64,000 nt of DNA. It comes from Maricaulis sp. GTDB taxonomy: Bacteria; Pseudomonadota; Alphaproteobacteria; Caulobacterales; Maricaulaceae. How positions within the stretch are numbered: position 1 is the stretch's first letter; each line of letters opens with the position of its first letter. The notes under the pieces are model-generated. The model saw only the letters and a list, made by a program, of their open reading frames with translations. It was not told the origin of the DNA and searched no databases. The position numbers were made by a program, and so were the translations under genes. Shown here piece after piece: positions 51,682 through 60,905 of the stretch. The DNA lies in the NCBI RefSeq assembly GCF_017643475.1, contig NZ_JAEPNI010000002.1, forward strand, positions 744,001 to 808,000, read 5' to 3'.

Positions 51682-52433
51682 GCGCCTGACTTTCCGGGAT
51701 AGTCCACTGCTGTCAGATACAGGCCATCCGGTGGTGCAACCGGGCCGCAGCGGCTGCGATCAGCTGCGTCCAGGGCGGACTTGAAATCCTTCGGCGTCCA
51801 CTTGCCGACACCGACCTCCACCAGTGACCCCGTGATCGAGCGCACCTGGCGATGCAGGAAGGAACGCGCCTCGATGGTCAGCTGGACTTCCTCGCCATAA
51901 CGGGCGACGGCGACACGATCGATCGACTTGACCGGGCTGTCGGCCTGGCACTGGGCATCGCGGAAAGTGGTGAAGTCATGTGTCCCGACCAGGAATTGCG
52001 CGGCCTGGTGCATGGCGTCGGCGTCCAGCGCCCGCGGCACCCGCCAGACCTGACCACGATCCAGCGTCAGCGGTACACGGCGATCGATGATGCGATAGAG
52101 ATAGTGTCGCTGGGTGGCCGAGAACCGCGCATGGAAGTCATCCTCCACCCGTTCAGCGTCGAGCACCGCAATCGGGTTGGGTTTGAGGTGATAGTTGAGC
52201 GCGTCACGGACCTTGTCTTCGGCCAGGTCCTTGGCGAGGTCGATATGCGCGACCTGCCCCAGCGCGTGCACACCACTATCGGTGCGTCCCGCGCCCTGGA
52301 CAGTCACTTCGGCCTGGTCGAGCCGCGCGGCGGCCTTCTCGAGCTCTTCCTGGATCGAGGGGGCATTGTCCTGCCGCTGCCATCCGGAAAACGGCCCGCC
52401 ATCATATTCGATCGTCAGCTTGTAACGCGGCAT
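51678..52433 (-). CDS. truA: tRNA pseudouridine(38-40) synthase
   Basis: 251 aa from ATG 52433, overlapping the fmt stop by one base (TGATG). The catalytic Asp52 is in [34 protein letters not shown] at the start and [20 protein letters not shown] near the end are family motifs. It modifies the anticodon stem of many tRNAs. The fmt-truA order is common in alphaproteobacteria. An in-frame extension upstream would run through fmt and is not coding. Confidence 0.96.
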   Translation of the reverse strand: MPRYKLTIEYDGGPFSGWQRQDNAPSIQEELEKAAARLDQAEVTVQGAGRTDSGVHALGQVAHIDLAKDLAEDKVRDALNYHLKPNPIAVLDAERVEDDFHARFSATQRHYLYRIIDRRVPLTLDRGQVWRVPRALDADAMHQAAQFLVGTHDFTTFRDAQCQADSPVKSIDRVAVARYGEEVQLTIEARSFLHRQVRSITGSLVEVGVGKWTPKDFKSALDAADRSRCGPVAPPDGLYLTAVDYPGKSGA

Positions 52434-53365
52434 CAGCCCAGCACCGTTCCGGCCGGGATTGACGTGCCCCGCAGGAAGTCCTCGGCCTTCATCGCGCCCT
52501 TGCCCTCGCGTTGCAGCTTGATCAGGCGCACAGCGCCATCGCCACAGGCAATAGTCAGCGTGTCGTCGAGGGCGGTTCCTGCCCCACCCTCTGCGGAAAC
52601 CGTCTCGGCCAGCAGGACTTTCACCCGCACCGGACCCTTCTCGCTGGCCAGCTGGAACCACGCTCCCGGGAAAGGCGAGAGGCCGCGGATATGATTGGCC
52701 AGCTCCGCTGCGGGCCGGGTCCAGTCGATACGCGCCACCTCGGAGGAAATCTTGTGCGCATAGGTCACGCCGTCTTCGGGCTGCGGCACCGCTTCCAGCG
52801 AACCGCGTTCCAGCGCCGAGAGCGTGCGTGGCCACATCAGGGCACCGGCCTCCATCAGTCGGTCATGCAGGCTCGCCGCCGTATCCTCGGATTTGATGGG
52901 AACCACTTCGGACAACAGGATCGGACCGGTATCAAGGCCCGCTTCCATCTGCTGGATCTGCACACCGGTCGTTGTGTCCCCCGCCATAATGGCGCGCTGG
53001 ATCGGCGCCGCCCCCCGCCAGCGCGGCAACAGGCTGGCGTGCAGGTTCAGGCATCCATATTCCGGCGCGTCCAGCGCGTCCTGGGGCAGGATCTGGCCAT
53101 AAGCGACCACGGCCGCCACATCGACATCCAGCGCGCGGAAACCGGCAATCACCTCGGGGTCCCGGAAACTGGCCGGCGTCTCGACGGGAATGCCCAGAAT
53201 CTCGGCCAGCTGATGCACCGGCGTTTTCTGTTCGGACTGCCCGCGACCACGGCGACGCGGTGGCTGGGTATAGACGCGAGCGATCTCGTGCCCGGAAGCG
53301 GCGATTTCAGCGAGAGAGCGCGCAGCGAAGTCCGGCGTGCCCATGAAAGCAATGCGAAGTGTCAT
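52433..53365 (-). CDS. fmt: Methionyl-tRNA formyltransferase
   Basis: 310 aa from ATG 53365 ([18 protein letters not shown]). It formylates initiator Met-tRNA with 10-formyl-[23 protein letters not shown] contains the formyl-transfer signature, and [16 protein letters not shown] follows. The C-terminal OB-like domain starts near 210. Note that def, normally the immediate neighbour, is 3.5 kb away at 56821. Confidence 0.96.
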   Translation of the reverse strand: MTLRIAFMGTPDFAARSLAEIAASGHEIARVYTQPPRRRGRGQSEQKTPVHQLAEILGIPVETPASFRDPEVIAGFRALDVDVAAVVAYGQILPQDALDAPEYGCLNLHASLLPRWRGAAPIQRAIMAGDTTTGVQIQQMEAGLDTGPILLSEVVPIKSEDTAASLHDRLMEAGALMWPRTLSALERGSLEAVPQPEDGVTYAHKISSEVARIDWTRPAAELANHIRGLSPFPGAWFQLASEKGPVRVKVLLAETVSAEGGAGTALDDTLTIACGDGAVRLIKLQREGKGAMKAEDFLRGTSIPAGTVLG

Positions 53366-53416
53366 GACGCGGCTTAGAGCGCGCAAAACGGGGTCTCGTC
53401 AAGCCTGCGGACAGGC

Positions 53417-53995
53417 TTATTCGCTGCCCCAGGCTGGCGGCGGCAGCTCGACTTCCTCGGTCAGGTCGAACGTGACTTCAAAATGTCGATTGGGGCGGTC
53501 CAGCCCGTAGGTGAAAGTCTCGTCCGTGACCTCGATCGACCAGATATTGTCGATGGAGGCGAGATAGCCCTGTTCCTCGAACATCTGACGAGAGAAATCA
53601 TCGGCCGGAAACTCGGCGCGCAGACCATAGGGTTTCTCGAGCGTGTCGCCACCGTACTGGGACAACGCGTCCTCGGTACCATCCTCATGCCGATGATCGT
53701 GCTTGAAGCGCAAACCATGATCGATCTGGGTAATCACGAATGTGCGGCTGTGGTCATCGCCAACATGGAACGGCGCGCGTACCTCGCTCGGCGAACAATC
53801 GCGGAAGTGAATGACCAGGCGTTCCGACGCCCAGTCGGCATCACGTGGATCATCACTGGTGATTTCACCTGCAAAAGCCTTGCCGCACAACGCATTCATG
53901 CGTGCAATCAGCTCCGCACCCGGCGGAGTTTCAGCAGTACAGGATACAAGCATGCCGGCCGCACACAGTGCGCCCAGACCACGAATAATCAGCAT
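53417..53995 (-). CDS. Unknown lipoprotein
   Basis: 192 aa. Lipoprotein signal MLIIRGLGALCAAGMLVSC with lipobox LVSC. The mature part begins AETPPGAELIARMNALCGKA, with FRDCSPSEVRAPFHVGDDHSRTFVIT and HGLRFKHDHRHEDGTEDALS in the middle; the last contains a His/Asp-rich stretch that could bind metal. It ends YGLDRPNRHFEVTFDLTEEV. The repeated pattern of strands suggests a soluble beta domain tethered to a membrane. The family is unknown to me, and the gene appears monocistronic. Confidence 0.8.
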   Translation of the reverse strand: MLIIRGLGALCAAGMLVSCTAETPPGAELIARMNALCGKAFAGEITSDDPRDADWASERLVIHFRDCSPSEVRAPFHVGDDHSRTFVITQIDHGLRFKHDHRHEDGTEDALSQYGGDTLEKPYGLRAEFPADDFSRQMFEEQGYLASIDNIWSIEVTDETFTYGLDRPNRHFEVTFDLTEEVELPPPAWGSE

Positions 53996-54061
53996 TTTCG
54001 CCCTCCCAAGCCCGCATACACTGACGTGAAACAGGCAAAGGTCAACTTACACCAGCACTCC

Positions 54062-54088
54062 TTCCAGGTTGGAATAAATACATTTCCA
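54062..54088. promoter_or_regulatory. Clustered TTCCA/TGGAA inverted sites upstream of pirin gene
   Basis: TTCCA-GGT-TGGAA (54062-54074) is immediately followed by TGGAA-N9-TTCCA (54070-54088), sharing the middle half-site. The three half-sites lie 62 bases before the pirin start, as expected for a regulator-binding region. No regulator gene is adjacent. Confidence 0.3.
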
Positions 54089-54149
54089 GATCACCGGATA
54101 GTCTGTGCGCGCCGAGGCGCTATCTGTGTCGAAACGACAGGAGCTTGGT

Positions 54150-55001
54150 ATGACCGATACAGCCAACGCACTCAAATCACGACCGATTGATCATGTTCAT
54201 CGCGGCATCCCCACGTCCGACGGCGCCGGCGTGAAGCTCACTCGCCTGCTCGGCCATCAGGGCCTGATGCAGCTCGATCCCTTCCTGATGCTCGACTATT
54301 TCAGCTCCGACAATGCCGATGACTATATCGCCGGCTTTCCGGAACACCCCCATCGCGGTTTCGAAACTGTCACCATCATGATCGAGGGCAAGATGCGCCA
54401 TGGTGACAACAAGGGTCACTCCGGGGTCATCGAAAACGGCGGCATCCAGTGGATGACCGCAGGACGCGGCATCGTGCACTCGGAAATCCCTGAGCAGACT
54501 GATGGCCGCATGTGGGGATTCCAGCTTTGGGTGAACCTGCCCAGCCATCTCAAGATGACAGATCCGGGCTATCAGGAGTTTCCGCGCGAAGAAATCCCGG
54601 TTGATGAACGCGATGGCGCCTCTGTCCGGGTTCTGGCAGGCGAGCTGGCCAGCGGCCTTCGCGGTCCGGCACGCAGCGCGGCAATCGATCCGCTTTTGCT
54701 CGACATCACCCTGCAGCCTGGTGCCCGTTTCGTTGAGGCGGTGCCCGCCGAGCTGAACGGCTTCATCGCCGTTTATCGTGGCCGGGTGACGGCTGTCGAT
54801 ACCGAAGTCTCCACACCGGCCCTGGCCGTGTTGGGCAAGGGCGATCAGCTCGACCTTGTCGCCGGTCCGGATGGCGCCAGCCTGCTGATCGTTGCCGGCA
54901 AGCCGATCGGCGAACCGGTCGCGCGGTACGGCCCCTTCGTCATGAACACCCAGGCGGAACTGCAACAGGCCGTCACCGATTTCCAGGCGGGCCGCTTCTA
55001 G
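54150..55001 (+). CDS. Pirin family protein
   Basis: 283 aa from ATG 54150, with AGGAG seven bases upstream. Bicupin protein; the N-terminal metal ligands are in EHPHRGFETVTIM and GGIQWMTAGRGIVHSEIP, followed by the GFQLWVNLP strand. The C-terminal pirin domain starts around LLLDITLQPGARFVEAVP. Some pirins are quercetin dioxygenases and others modulate pyruvate dehydrogenase; the present sequence does not decide. The glutathionyl-hydroquinone reductase follows after 28 bases, a common pairing in quinone and aromatic stress. Confidence 0.93.
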   Translation: MTDTANALKSRPIDHVHRGIPTSDGAGVKLTRLLGHQGLMQLDPFLMLDYFSSDNADDYIAGFPEHPHRGFETVTIMIEGKMRHGDNKGHSGVIENGGIQWMTAGRGIVHSEIPEQTDGRMWGFQLWVNLPSHLKMTDPGYQEFPREEIPVDERDGASVRVLAGELASGLRGPARSAAIDPLLLDITLQPGARFVEAVPAELNGFIAVYRGRVTAVDTEVSTPALAVLGKGDQLDLVAGPDGASLLIVAGKPIGEPVARYGPFVMNTQAELQQAVTDFQAGRF

Positions 55002-55029
55002 CCCCTAGGCAAGTTTCAGGAGAAGAGGC

Positions 55030-56004
55030 ATGGGCCTGCTCGTAGACGGGAAGTGGCAAGACAAATGGTATGACACCAAGGCCTCGAAGGGACGCTTCGT
55101 GCGGTCCGAAGCCCAGTTGCGCAACTGGATCACCCCTGACGGGGAAGCCGGGCCAACCGGTCGCGGTGGCTTCCGGGCCGAGCCCGGGCGCTATCATCTT
55201 TATGTGTCCTACGCCTGCCCGTGGGCGCACCGGACTCTGATCTACCGTGCCCTGAAGGGGCTCGAGGATATGATCTCTGTCTCGGTTGTACACTGGTTCA
55301 TGGCCGAGAATGGCTGGACCTTTGCCGAGGACAAGGACGGGATCGTCGGCGATGACCTCTTTGCCAAGAACTTCATGTACGAGGTCTATCTGCAGTCCGA
55401 GCCGGACTATTCCGGGCGAGTGACAGTGCCGGTGCTGTGGGACAAACGTACCAACCACATCGTTTCAAACGAGAGTTCGGAAATCATCCGCATGTTCAAC
55501 TCTGCCTTTGACGGTGTGGGCGCCAGCCCGGGTGACTATTATCCCGCTGACAAACGTGCAGAGATCGATGCCATCAATGCTCGCGTCTACGACACGCTGA
55601 ACAATGGCGTTTACCGCTCAGGTTTTGCCACGAACCAGGACGCCTATGAAGAGGCCGTCATCCCACTGTTTGAGACGCTCGATTGGCTGGAGGACATTCT
55701 CTCCCGCCAGCGCTATCTGACCGGTGACACACCGACCGAAGCGGACTGGCGGACGCTGCCGACACTTCTGCGCTTCGACATGGTCTATTTCGGGCATTTC
55801 AAATGCAATCTGCGCCGCATTTCGGACTATCCGAACCTGTGGGCTTATACACGTGACCTGTACCAGACGCCGGGCATCGCTGCTACCTTCAACCCGGACC
55901 ATGCCAAGGCGCATTATTACGCCAGCCACGACACCATCAATCCCACGCGCATCGTGCCGGCCGGTCCGGTGATCGACTTCATGCAGCCGCACGGGCGGGG
56001 CTAG
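55030..56004 (+). CDS. Glutathionyl-hydroquinone reductase (YqjG/ECM4-type GST)
   Basis: 324 aa. The catalytic Cys63 is in YACPWAHRTLIYRAL, distinguishing this Xi-class GST from ordinary GSTs. LLVDGKWQDKWYDTKASKGRFVR opens the family and SNESSEIIRMFNSAF is the glutathione-binding segment; the helical C-terminal domain has DWRTLPTLLRFDMVYFGHFKCNLRRI. It reduces glutathionylated hydroquinones. AGGAG lies upstream of ATG 55030. Probably in one unit with the pirin gene. Its stop shares CTAG with the XRE gene. Confidence 0.95.
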   Translation: MGLLVDGKWQDKWYDTKASKGRFVRSEAQLRNWITPDGEAGPTGRGGFRAEPGRYHLYVSYACPWAHRTLIYRALKGLEDMISVSVVHWFMAENGWTFAEDKDGIVGDDLFAKNFMYEVYLQSEPDYSGRVTVPVLWDKRTNHIVSNESSEIIRMFNSAFDGVGASPGDYYPADKRAEIDAINARVYDTLNNGVYRSGFATNQDAYEEAVIPLFETLDWLEDILSRQRYLTGDTPTEADWRTLPTLLRFDMVYFGHFKCNLRRISDYPNLWAYTRDLYQTPGIAATFNPDHAKAHYYASHDTINPTRIVPAGPVIDFMQPHGRG

Positions 56005-56228
56005 TCCCCGCCAGCGGCCTCCTCTTCCAGGAAGAAAAGCTCATCCACCGAGGCGCCCAGCGCCTCGGCCATTTTCAGAGCGAGAATGGTCGAGGGCACA
56101 AAGATCCGGTTCTCTACCGTATTGATCGTCTTGCGTGTCACGCCAACAGCTTCGGCAAGCTGAGCCTGGGTCATGCCCTGCTCAGCGCGCCGTGCCTTGA
56201 TGCGATTGCCCAGTTCGCTGACCTTCAT
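56001..56228 (-). CDS. Small XRE-family DNA-binding regulator (YozG-like)
   Basis: 75 aa, almost entirely one helix-turn-helix: LGNRIKARRAEQGMTQAQLA, then VGVTRKTINTVENRIFVPST with the recognition helix, and LALKMAEALGASVDELFFLEE. It fits the single-domain class that regulates adjacent membrane-protein genes. It overlaps the membrane protein gene upstream (ATGA), so both are made together. Three direct repeats ahead of that gene are the likely binding sites. Confidence 0.92.
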   Translation of the reverse strand: MKVSELGNRIKARRAEQGMTQAQLAEAVGVTRKTINTVENRIFVPSTILALKMAEALGASVDELFFLEEEAAGGD

Positions 56229-56689
56229 TCCGCGTCACCGTCATCATCCCCGCCCATGCTGAGCAGGACAAAGGTGATCAGCGGCACGGAAATGCCGACA
56301 ATCAGCAGGGCCCGGATGGCAATTTCCGCCGAGAACGTCACGAACATGTCCACTGCGAGCAAAGCTGCGATTGCGCCAATCAACGCCATATAGCCGATCC
56401 GCAGGGCGATGCGTTTGTGCTGGTCGAACAACTCGTCCTGGAGCACGGACTGGACCTTCGCCTTGGAAACGCGCCCTGCATAGACAAGGAACATGAAGCT
56501 TGCGAGGGCCCAGCCGATCGCGCCGATCAGAACAGAGAACACGATGACCAGGTTCGGCTCATCGCCGCCCCACCCGCGTTCGACCACCAGATCCTCGGCC
56601 AGCTGCCCACCCTGCCAGACAACAAAGGACAGTGCTGCCAGCGACAGCGTCATATCGCGTTGCCGGATTAGCTTGTTGATCGTGTCCAT
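56225..56689 (-). CDS. Membrane protein paired with XRE regulator
   Basis: 154 aa from ATG 56689 (MDTINKLIRQRD), chosen because GAGG lies eight bases upstream; the ATG two codons before is too close to it. Four predicted helices: about 15-32, 45-65 (LVIVFSVLIGAIGWALASFMF), 98-115 and 123-141. Ends in an acidic tail GGDDDGDAE. This arrangement (DUF2178-like four-helix protein plus a 70-80 aa XRE regulator) is widespread, but the membrane partner's role is not known. It is the first gene of the two-gene operon. Confidence 0.82.
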   Translation of the reverse strand: MDTINKLIRQRDMTLSLAALSFVVWQGGQLAEDLVVERGWGGDEPNLVIVFSVLIGAIGWALASFMFLVYAGRVSKAKVQSVLQDELFDQHKRIALRIGYMALIGAIAALLAVDMFVTFSAEIAIRALLIVGISVPLITFVLLSMGGDDDGDAE

Positions 56690-56709
56690 TACCATATCCT
56701 CGTGTAACT

Positions 56710-56760
56710 CAAACGCTACATGATACGCAAACGTTACATAATGGGCAGTCAAGGTTACAT
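56710..56760. promoter_or_regulatory. Three tandem operator-like repeats before membrane protein-XRE operon
   Basis: CAAACGCTACAT (56710-56721), CAAACGTTACAT (56728-56739) and CAAGGTTACAT (56750-56760) are direct repeats at 18- and about 21-base steps, near two helical turns each, so they face the same side of the DNA. They lie just upstream of the operon start codon. Confidence 0.6.
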
Positions 56761-56765
56761 ACAGG

Positions 56766-56798
56766 AAAAACCCGCCGGGCCAGGCCGCGGCGGGTTTT
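56766..56798. terminator. Bidirectional intrinsic terminator between def and membrane protein operon
   Basis: CCCGCCG (56771-56777) pairs with CGGCGGG (56788-56794). A5 lies on the left and T4 on the right, so it gives a U-tract on either strand. It is 23 bases after the def stop on the minus strand, which is its likely main role. Confidence 0.8.
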
Positions 56799-56820
56799 GA
56801 TGCTCAACTGGATCGTGAGA

Positions 56821-57345
56821 TCAGGCCGCGTCGCGACCCTTTTCCTTCTCGTACTTCCTGACCTTCTGGACCGCGCGCTGACGCTTGAGTCGGGAGAGGT
56901 AATCAATGAAGAGAACACCTTCCAGATGATCCATCTCGTGCTGGATACAGGTCGCGAACATGCCTTCCGCGATCTCCTCCACCTCGTTGCCGTCATAATC
57001 GAGATAGGTGATCTTGATACGGTCTGGCCGCTCGATTGTCTCGTAGTAACCCGGCACGGAAAGACAGCCCTCGTCATAGGGACGCTTCTCACCGGACGGG
57101 TCGGACAGCACGGGATTGACGAAGAACTTCGCCTCGGCCTTTTCCTCCGGTCCGGACAGATCCATCACGATGATGCGCTTGGGCACGCCAACCTGGATCG
57201 CGGCAAGACCGATACCATCGGCCTCGTACATCGTCTCCAGCATGTCATCCATGAGCGCACGGATCTCGTCATCCACCTTGTCGACAGGTTGGGAGATCTC
57301 TTTGAGGATCGGGTTCGGGACCGTCAGGATTTCACGAATAGCCAT
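56821..57345 (-). CDS. def: Peptide deformylase
   Basis: 174 aa from ATG 57345 ([17 protein letters not shown]). It removes the N-formyl group from new proteins. Metal ligands are Cys94 in DEGCLSVPG and His136, His140 in [12 protein letters not shown], with Glu137 catalytic; [11 protein letters not shown] is motif 1. It is type 1B-like with a basic C-terminal tail. The gene follows rmuC after 62 bases on the same strand and ends at a clear terminator. Usually beside fmt, but not here. Confidence 0.96.
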   Translation of the reverse strand: MAIREILTVPNPILKEISQPVDKVDDEIRALMDDMLETMYEADGIGLAAIQVGVPKRIIVMDLSGPEEKAEAKFFVNPVLSDPSGEKRPYDEGCLSVPGYYETIERPDRIKITYLDYDGNEVEEIAEGMFATCIQHEMDHLEGVLFIDYLSRLKRQRAVQKVRKYEKEKGRDAA

Positions 57346-57407
57346 AGCCGTTAGATAAGCCTGCAAGCTTAACCGATCAAGAAGATGACGCGGCTGGGGA
57401 CGACGGC

Positions 57408-58859
57408 TCAGGCCGTGTCGTCTTCGAGGCGCGCCGGTTCGTGTTCGATAGCCGGCAGATCGGCTCCGCCCTCTGCGGTAGCAAGCAGTTCGTCCGGCAG
57501 GGATTTCTTGGTCTGGGCACCGAGCTTCTTGAGCATTTCCGCCTGGCGGATGACATTGCCGCGACCAGAAACCAGTTTCGATTTCGCCTCGCCCCAGCTC
57601 TGGTGCGCACGATCAATCTGCACGCCCACCTTCTCCAGGTCCTCCACGAAGCCGTTGAACTTGTCGTAGAGCGCTCCGGCCCGCTCGGCGATGGCGCGGG
57701 CATTCTGGTTCTGGCGATCAATCGTCCACAGGTTCTGGACCGTGCGCATGGCCATCATCAGCGTCGTCGGCGTAGCGATCATCACCCCGCGGGAGAAGGC
57801 ATCACTCGACAGCTCGGTGTCGTTCTGCAGGGCCAGGGAGGCTGCGCCCTCCAGCGGAATGAACATCACGGTGAAGTTCACCCCTTCATAAAGGGCATCA
57901 TAATTCTTCTCGCCCAGCGACTTGATATGGGTGCGCACGGAATTGATGTGCGCTTTTACCGCCGCGCCACGTTCCGCATCATCATCGGCATTCACCGCTC
58001 GCTCGAAATCCTTGAGCGAAACCTTGGAGTCGATGACCAGACGCTGCTGGCCCGGCATCTCGACGACGACGTCCGGACGCAGGCGACGACCATCCTCGGT
58101 GGACTTGGTCTCCTGGGTGAAAAACTCATGCCCCTCGCGCAACCCGGCCTGTTCCAGGATCCGGGCCAGCACCAGCTCGCCCCAGTCACCCTGGACCTTG
58201 GAGGATGAGCTCAGTGCCTTTGTCAGGTTCTGCGCCTCTTCGGACATGCGCTTGGCGTCATTGTGCAGGGTCTGCATCACCGCCTCGATCTTGCTGGTCT
58301 GACCGGACCGGGTCTCGGCATCCTTGTTGACCTGGCTTTCCAACTTTCCGAGCTGTTCCCGCAACGGCGTCAGCAGGCGCTGCATGCCTTCCGCGCCCTG
58401 TTTGTTCAGCTCCTGCCCGGAACTTTTCAGGATCTCGTTCGCGGTCAGCTTGAACGCCTGGTTCATCTCCTCGCGCGCGGCCTTGAGCTCGGCCAGGCGC
58501 GCCTGCTGGTGTTCGCGCTCTGCCTTCTGTTCCGACTGCAATGCAGCAAGCGTTTCCGACAGACGCAGCTTTTCCTCCTGGACCCCGGTGAGACGCTCAA
58601 CAGCGGCATCACGTTCGCGCAGCAACTGGGCTTCCAGTTCGCTGACACGCTCGGCGCTGGCTTCACCGGAGGTCTCGGCCGCCACACGGGCTGTTTCAGC
58701 GGTGTGAACACGCTCGCGAGTCTCGCTGATCTCACTCTCGAGCGCGGCCAGTTTTGCGCTCGGCCCGCGGCGCGCGAGGACAAAACCCAGACCTGCGCCG
58801 GCGAGAAGAGCAGCGGCTGCCGTGGTACCCATCAGGAGAAGCGAATCCATGTCGAACAT
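57408..58859 (-). CDS. rmuC: DNA recombination protein RmuC
   Basis: 483 aa. N-terminal membrane helix at about 7-29 ([22 protein letters not shown]), then a long coiled coil to about residue 200 rich in Ala/Glu/Arg, and the C-terminal RmuC nuclease-like domain: [50 protein letters not shown] and [12 protein letters not shown]. Proposed to limit inverted-repeat recombination by nuclease action; not proven. The start ATG 58859 or ATG 58850 are both possible. Confidence 0.92.
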   Translation of the reverse strand: MFDMDSLLLMGTTAAAALLAGAGLGFVLARRGPSAKLAALESEISETRERVHTAETARVAAETSGEASAERVSELEAQLLRERDAAVERLTGVQEEKLRLSETLAALQSEQKAEREHQQARLAELKAAREEMNQAFKLTANEILKSSGQELNKQGAEGMQRLLTPLREQLGKLESQVNKDAETRSGQTSKIEAVMQTLHNDAKRMSEEAQNLTKALSSSSKVQGDWGELVLARILEQAGLREGHEFFTQETKSTEDGRRLRPDVVVEMPGQQRLVIDSKVSLKDFERAVNADDDAERGAAVKAHINSVRTHIKSLGEKNYDALYEGVNFTVMFIPLEGAASLALQNDTELSSDAFSRGVMIATPTTLMMAMRTVQNLWTIDRQNQNARAIAERAGALYDKFNGFVEDLEKVGVQIDRAHQSWGEAKSKLVSGRGNVIRQAEMLKKLGAQTKKSLPDELLATAEGGADLPAIEHEPARLEDDTA

Positions 58860-58993
58860 CCGAATCGTTGAACTGGCCTGACCCTAACACGCCCGACCAG
58901 ACAAAACCTGTCACCCCACATGAAAACCCTTGCACACGAACAGCCCAGCGCAGATGCTGGGATGTCTGATCAGTCTGGCCCAGGGGATCCCGC

Positions 58994-59659
58994 ATGCGCC
59001 CACAGGCATTCTACAAATCGGTGTTTCACCAGCTGGTGCACGAATTCCATCCGCGCAGCATTCTGGACGTGGGTTGTGGATCCGGCCGCTGGGTCCGTGA
59101 ATTGCGCGAACAGGATATCAATGCGACCGGCATCGACACCTCGCCCTACGCTCATGCCACCAACCCCTTTGTGAAGACCGGACGGGCCAGCGATCTGCCG
59201 GTCGAGGACCAGTCCTTCGATCTCGTCTGCAGCGAATTCAGCGCTCATCATTTCCGTGATCTCGCCGGACATCTACGCGAGGCCTGCCGGGTCGCTACAC
59301 GTGGCATCGCCATTCTCGACCCCTGGTATGATGACAGCATTCCCTCGCAGCGCTCGGCCCGGGCACTGGATGAATGGATGAAGGCGATCGACCGCGCGGC
59401 GGGCGAGAGCCATCACAATTGCTACAGCGCCCAGGACTTCCTTGCGGCCATGCCGGATGATGTCGCTTTCACGCCGCAATTCATACACTTGCTCAAGCCG
59501 GATCCCATCCCGGACGACAAGCTGGACGAGATGATTGATCATCACCGCAAGAAGGCGCAGTCCGACGAGGCTCAGTCTGCCTTGCCACCGGTGCTCGCGC
59601 AGATCGAACAGGACGGGATCAGCCAGGATGGCGCAATTATTTTCATAGCCCGTTTCTGA
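58994..59659 (+). CDS. Class I SAM-dependent methyltransferase
   Basis: 221 aa. Motif I HPRSILDVGCGSGRWVREL at about 19-37, the acidic loop ATGIDTSPYA, and SFDLVCSEFSAHHF as motif II/III. The family is Methyltransf_11-like. No substrate clues in the sequence; the protein is soluble. HHNCYSAQDFLAAMP and FTPQFIHLLKP may form the acceptor-binding part. Standing alone between rmuC (divergent) and the acyltransferase gene. Confidence 0.85.
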   Translation: MRPQAFYKSVFHQLVHEFHPRSILDVGCGSGRWVRELREQDINATGIDTSPYAHATNPFVKTGRASDLPVEDQSFDLVCSEFSAHHFRDLAGHLREACRVATRGIAILDPWYDDSIPSQRSARALDEWMKAIDRAAGESHHNCYSAQDFLAAMPDDVAFTPQFIHLLKPDPIPDDKLDEMIDHHRKKAQSDEAQSALPPVLAQIEQDGISQDGAIIFIARF

Positions 59660-59720
59660 AACGGACAATCCGGCCCCCGACTTGCATTCCCCCCCCTGCA
59701 GGTGAATTGGGAGCCTGTCC

Positions 59721-60839
59721 ATGCACGTCGAAAACGTATCAATCAAGGACATCACGACCGAGCAGATCGTGCAATGGAACCGCTGGGCGGCTCCGAATGG
59801 CACGCTCGCGAGCCCTTACTTCCGGTTCGAGTTCGCGGAAATCGTTTCCTGGGCGCGTGACGATGTGCGGGTCGGCATTATTCGCGATGGTGAGGAAATC
59901 CTCGCCTATTTCCCACACCATATGCCCAAGGACGGGATTGCCCGTCCGATCGGTGCGCCGATGAGCGACTACCAGGGTGTGATTGCTGGCGATTATTCCC
60001 GCCTCTCGCTGGATCTGGTCGCAAAGGCTGCCGGCTGTTCCGCCCTGGTCTATGACAACTGGTACTGTCCGATGGGTGGCCATCCGGGTGGTCTGCGTGA
60101 ACGCGATGGTTCCGTGATCGCCGATCTGGGCGAAGGCGCGGACAGCTATTTCGCGCAGCGCAAGACGGCCTTCAAGGACCATTTCAAGAAATCTGCCCGC
60201 CGGCAGCGTGCTGCAGAGCGCGATTTCGGCCCGGTCCGTGTAGAGCTGGGCGATGCGTCCGGCGAAGCCTTTGCCGCGCTGGTGGACTGGAAGCGTCGCC
60301 AATACACCGAAACCGGCAAGCTGGATGTGATGGGCATTCCCTGGGTGCGCCGTGTGCTGGACGATCTGCGTCGCCGCGAAGGCCAGGAATTTTCCGGCCT
60401 GACGGCCTCACTCTGGTTCGGTGATCGCCTGGCCGCCGTCGAGTTCGGACTGGTGGGCGCGGACATCTATCACTCCTGGTTCCCGGCCTATGATCCGGAC
60501 CTTGCCAAATACTCGCCCGGCCTCCTGCTGCTGCACGGCCTGTTCGAACAGGCACAGGATCGTGGGCTGCAACGCATCGATCTGGGTCGCGGTGGCGCGC
60601 ACTACAAGAAGTATTATGCCAGTTACGAAGTCGCACTGGACAGCGGTCGCTTCCTGCGCCCGGGGTTGGCAGCACTGGGCATTCGGGGATGGGAATACGC
60701 AGAGACAGCGGCCTCGATACTGCCGAGCAAGATCGCGCAGGTCCCCTGCCGCGCACGGCGTCGCTGGGCCCAGATCAGTGCATTTGAAACACAATTCTCA
60801 TCACGAATTAACTCCTTCGCGAGCGCGTTCAGCCTTTAG
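59721..60839 (+). CDS. CelD/BcsL-type GNAT acyltransferase
   Basis: 372 aa. Two GNAT-like halves: SPYFRFEFAEIVSWARDDVRVGII and the region after 200 with GLTASLWFGDRLAAVEFGLVG, YHSWFPAYDPDLAKYSPGLLLLHGLFE and RIDLGRGGAHYKKYYAS. The second half is the Acetyltransf_6 core of the CelD/BcsL family, which is linked to exopolysaccharide or lipid modification. The KTAFKDHFKKSARRQRAAERD stretch is basic. Stands 61 bases after the methyltransferase; no polysaccharide genes are adjacent. Confidence 0.85.
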   Translation: MHVENVSIKDITTEQIVQWNRWAAPNGTLASPYFRFEFAEIVSWARDDVRVGIIRDGEEILAYFPHHMPKDGIARPIGAPMSDYQGVIAGDYSRLSLDLVAKAAGCSALVYDNWYCPMGGHPGGLRERDGSVIADLGEGADSYFAQRKTAFKDHFKKSARRQRAAERDFGPVRVELGDASGEAFAALVDWKRRQYTETGKLDVMGIPWVRRVLDDLRRREGQEFSGLTASLWFGDRLAAVEFGLVGADIYHSWFPAYDPDLAKYSPGLLLLHGLFEQAQDRGLQRIDLGRGGAHYKKYYASYEVALDSGRFLRPGLAALGIRGWEYAETAASILPSKIAQVPCRARRRWAQISAFETQFSSRINSFASAFSL

Positions 60840-60905
60840 GCCATTGCCCCCTTTTCTCTCTTGCAAAGCAGACCTATTTTCTGGTCAGCATCCAGGGAGT
60901 TTTTC

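Noticed and set aside
59689..59697. C-run (nine C) upstream of the acyltransferase gene as a phase-variable tract
   Set aside because: It lies outside the coding sequence and too far from a promoter to be argued as a switch; homopolymers of this size are expected in high-GC DNA.
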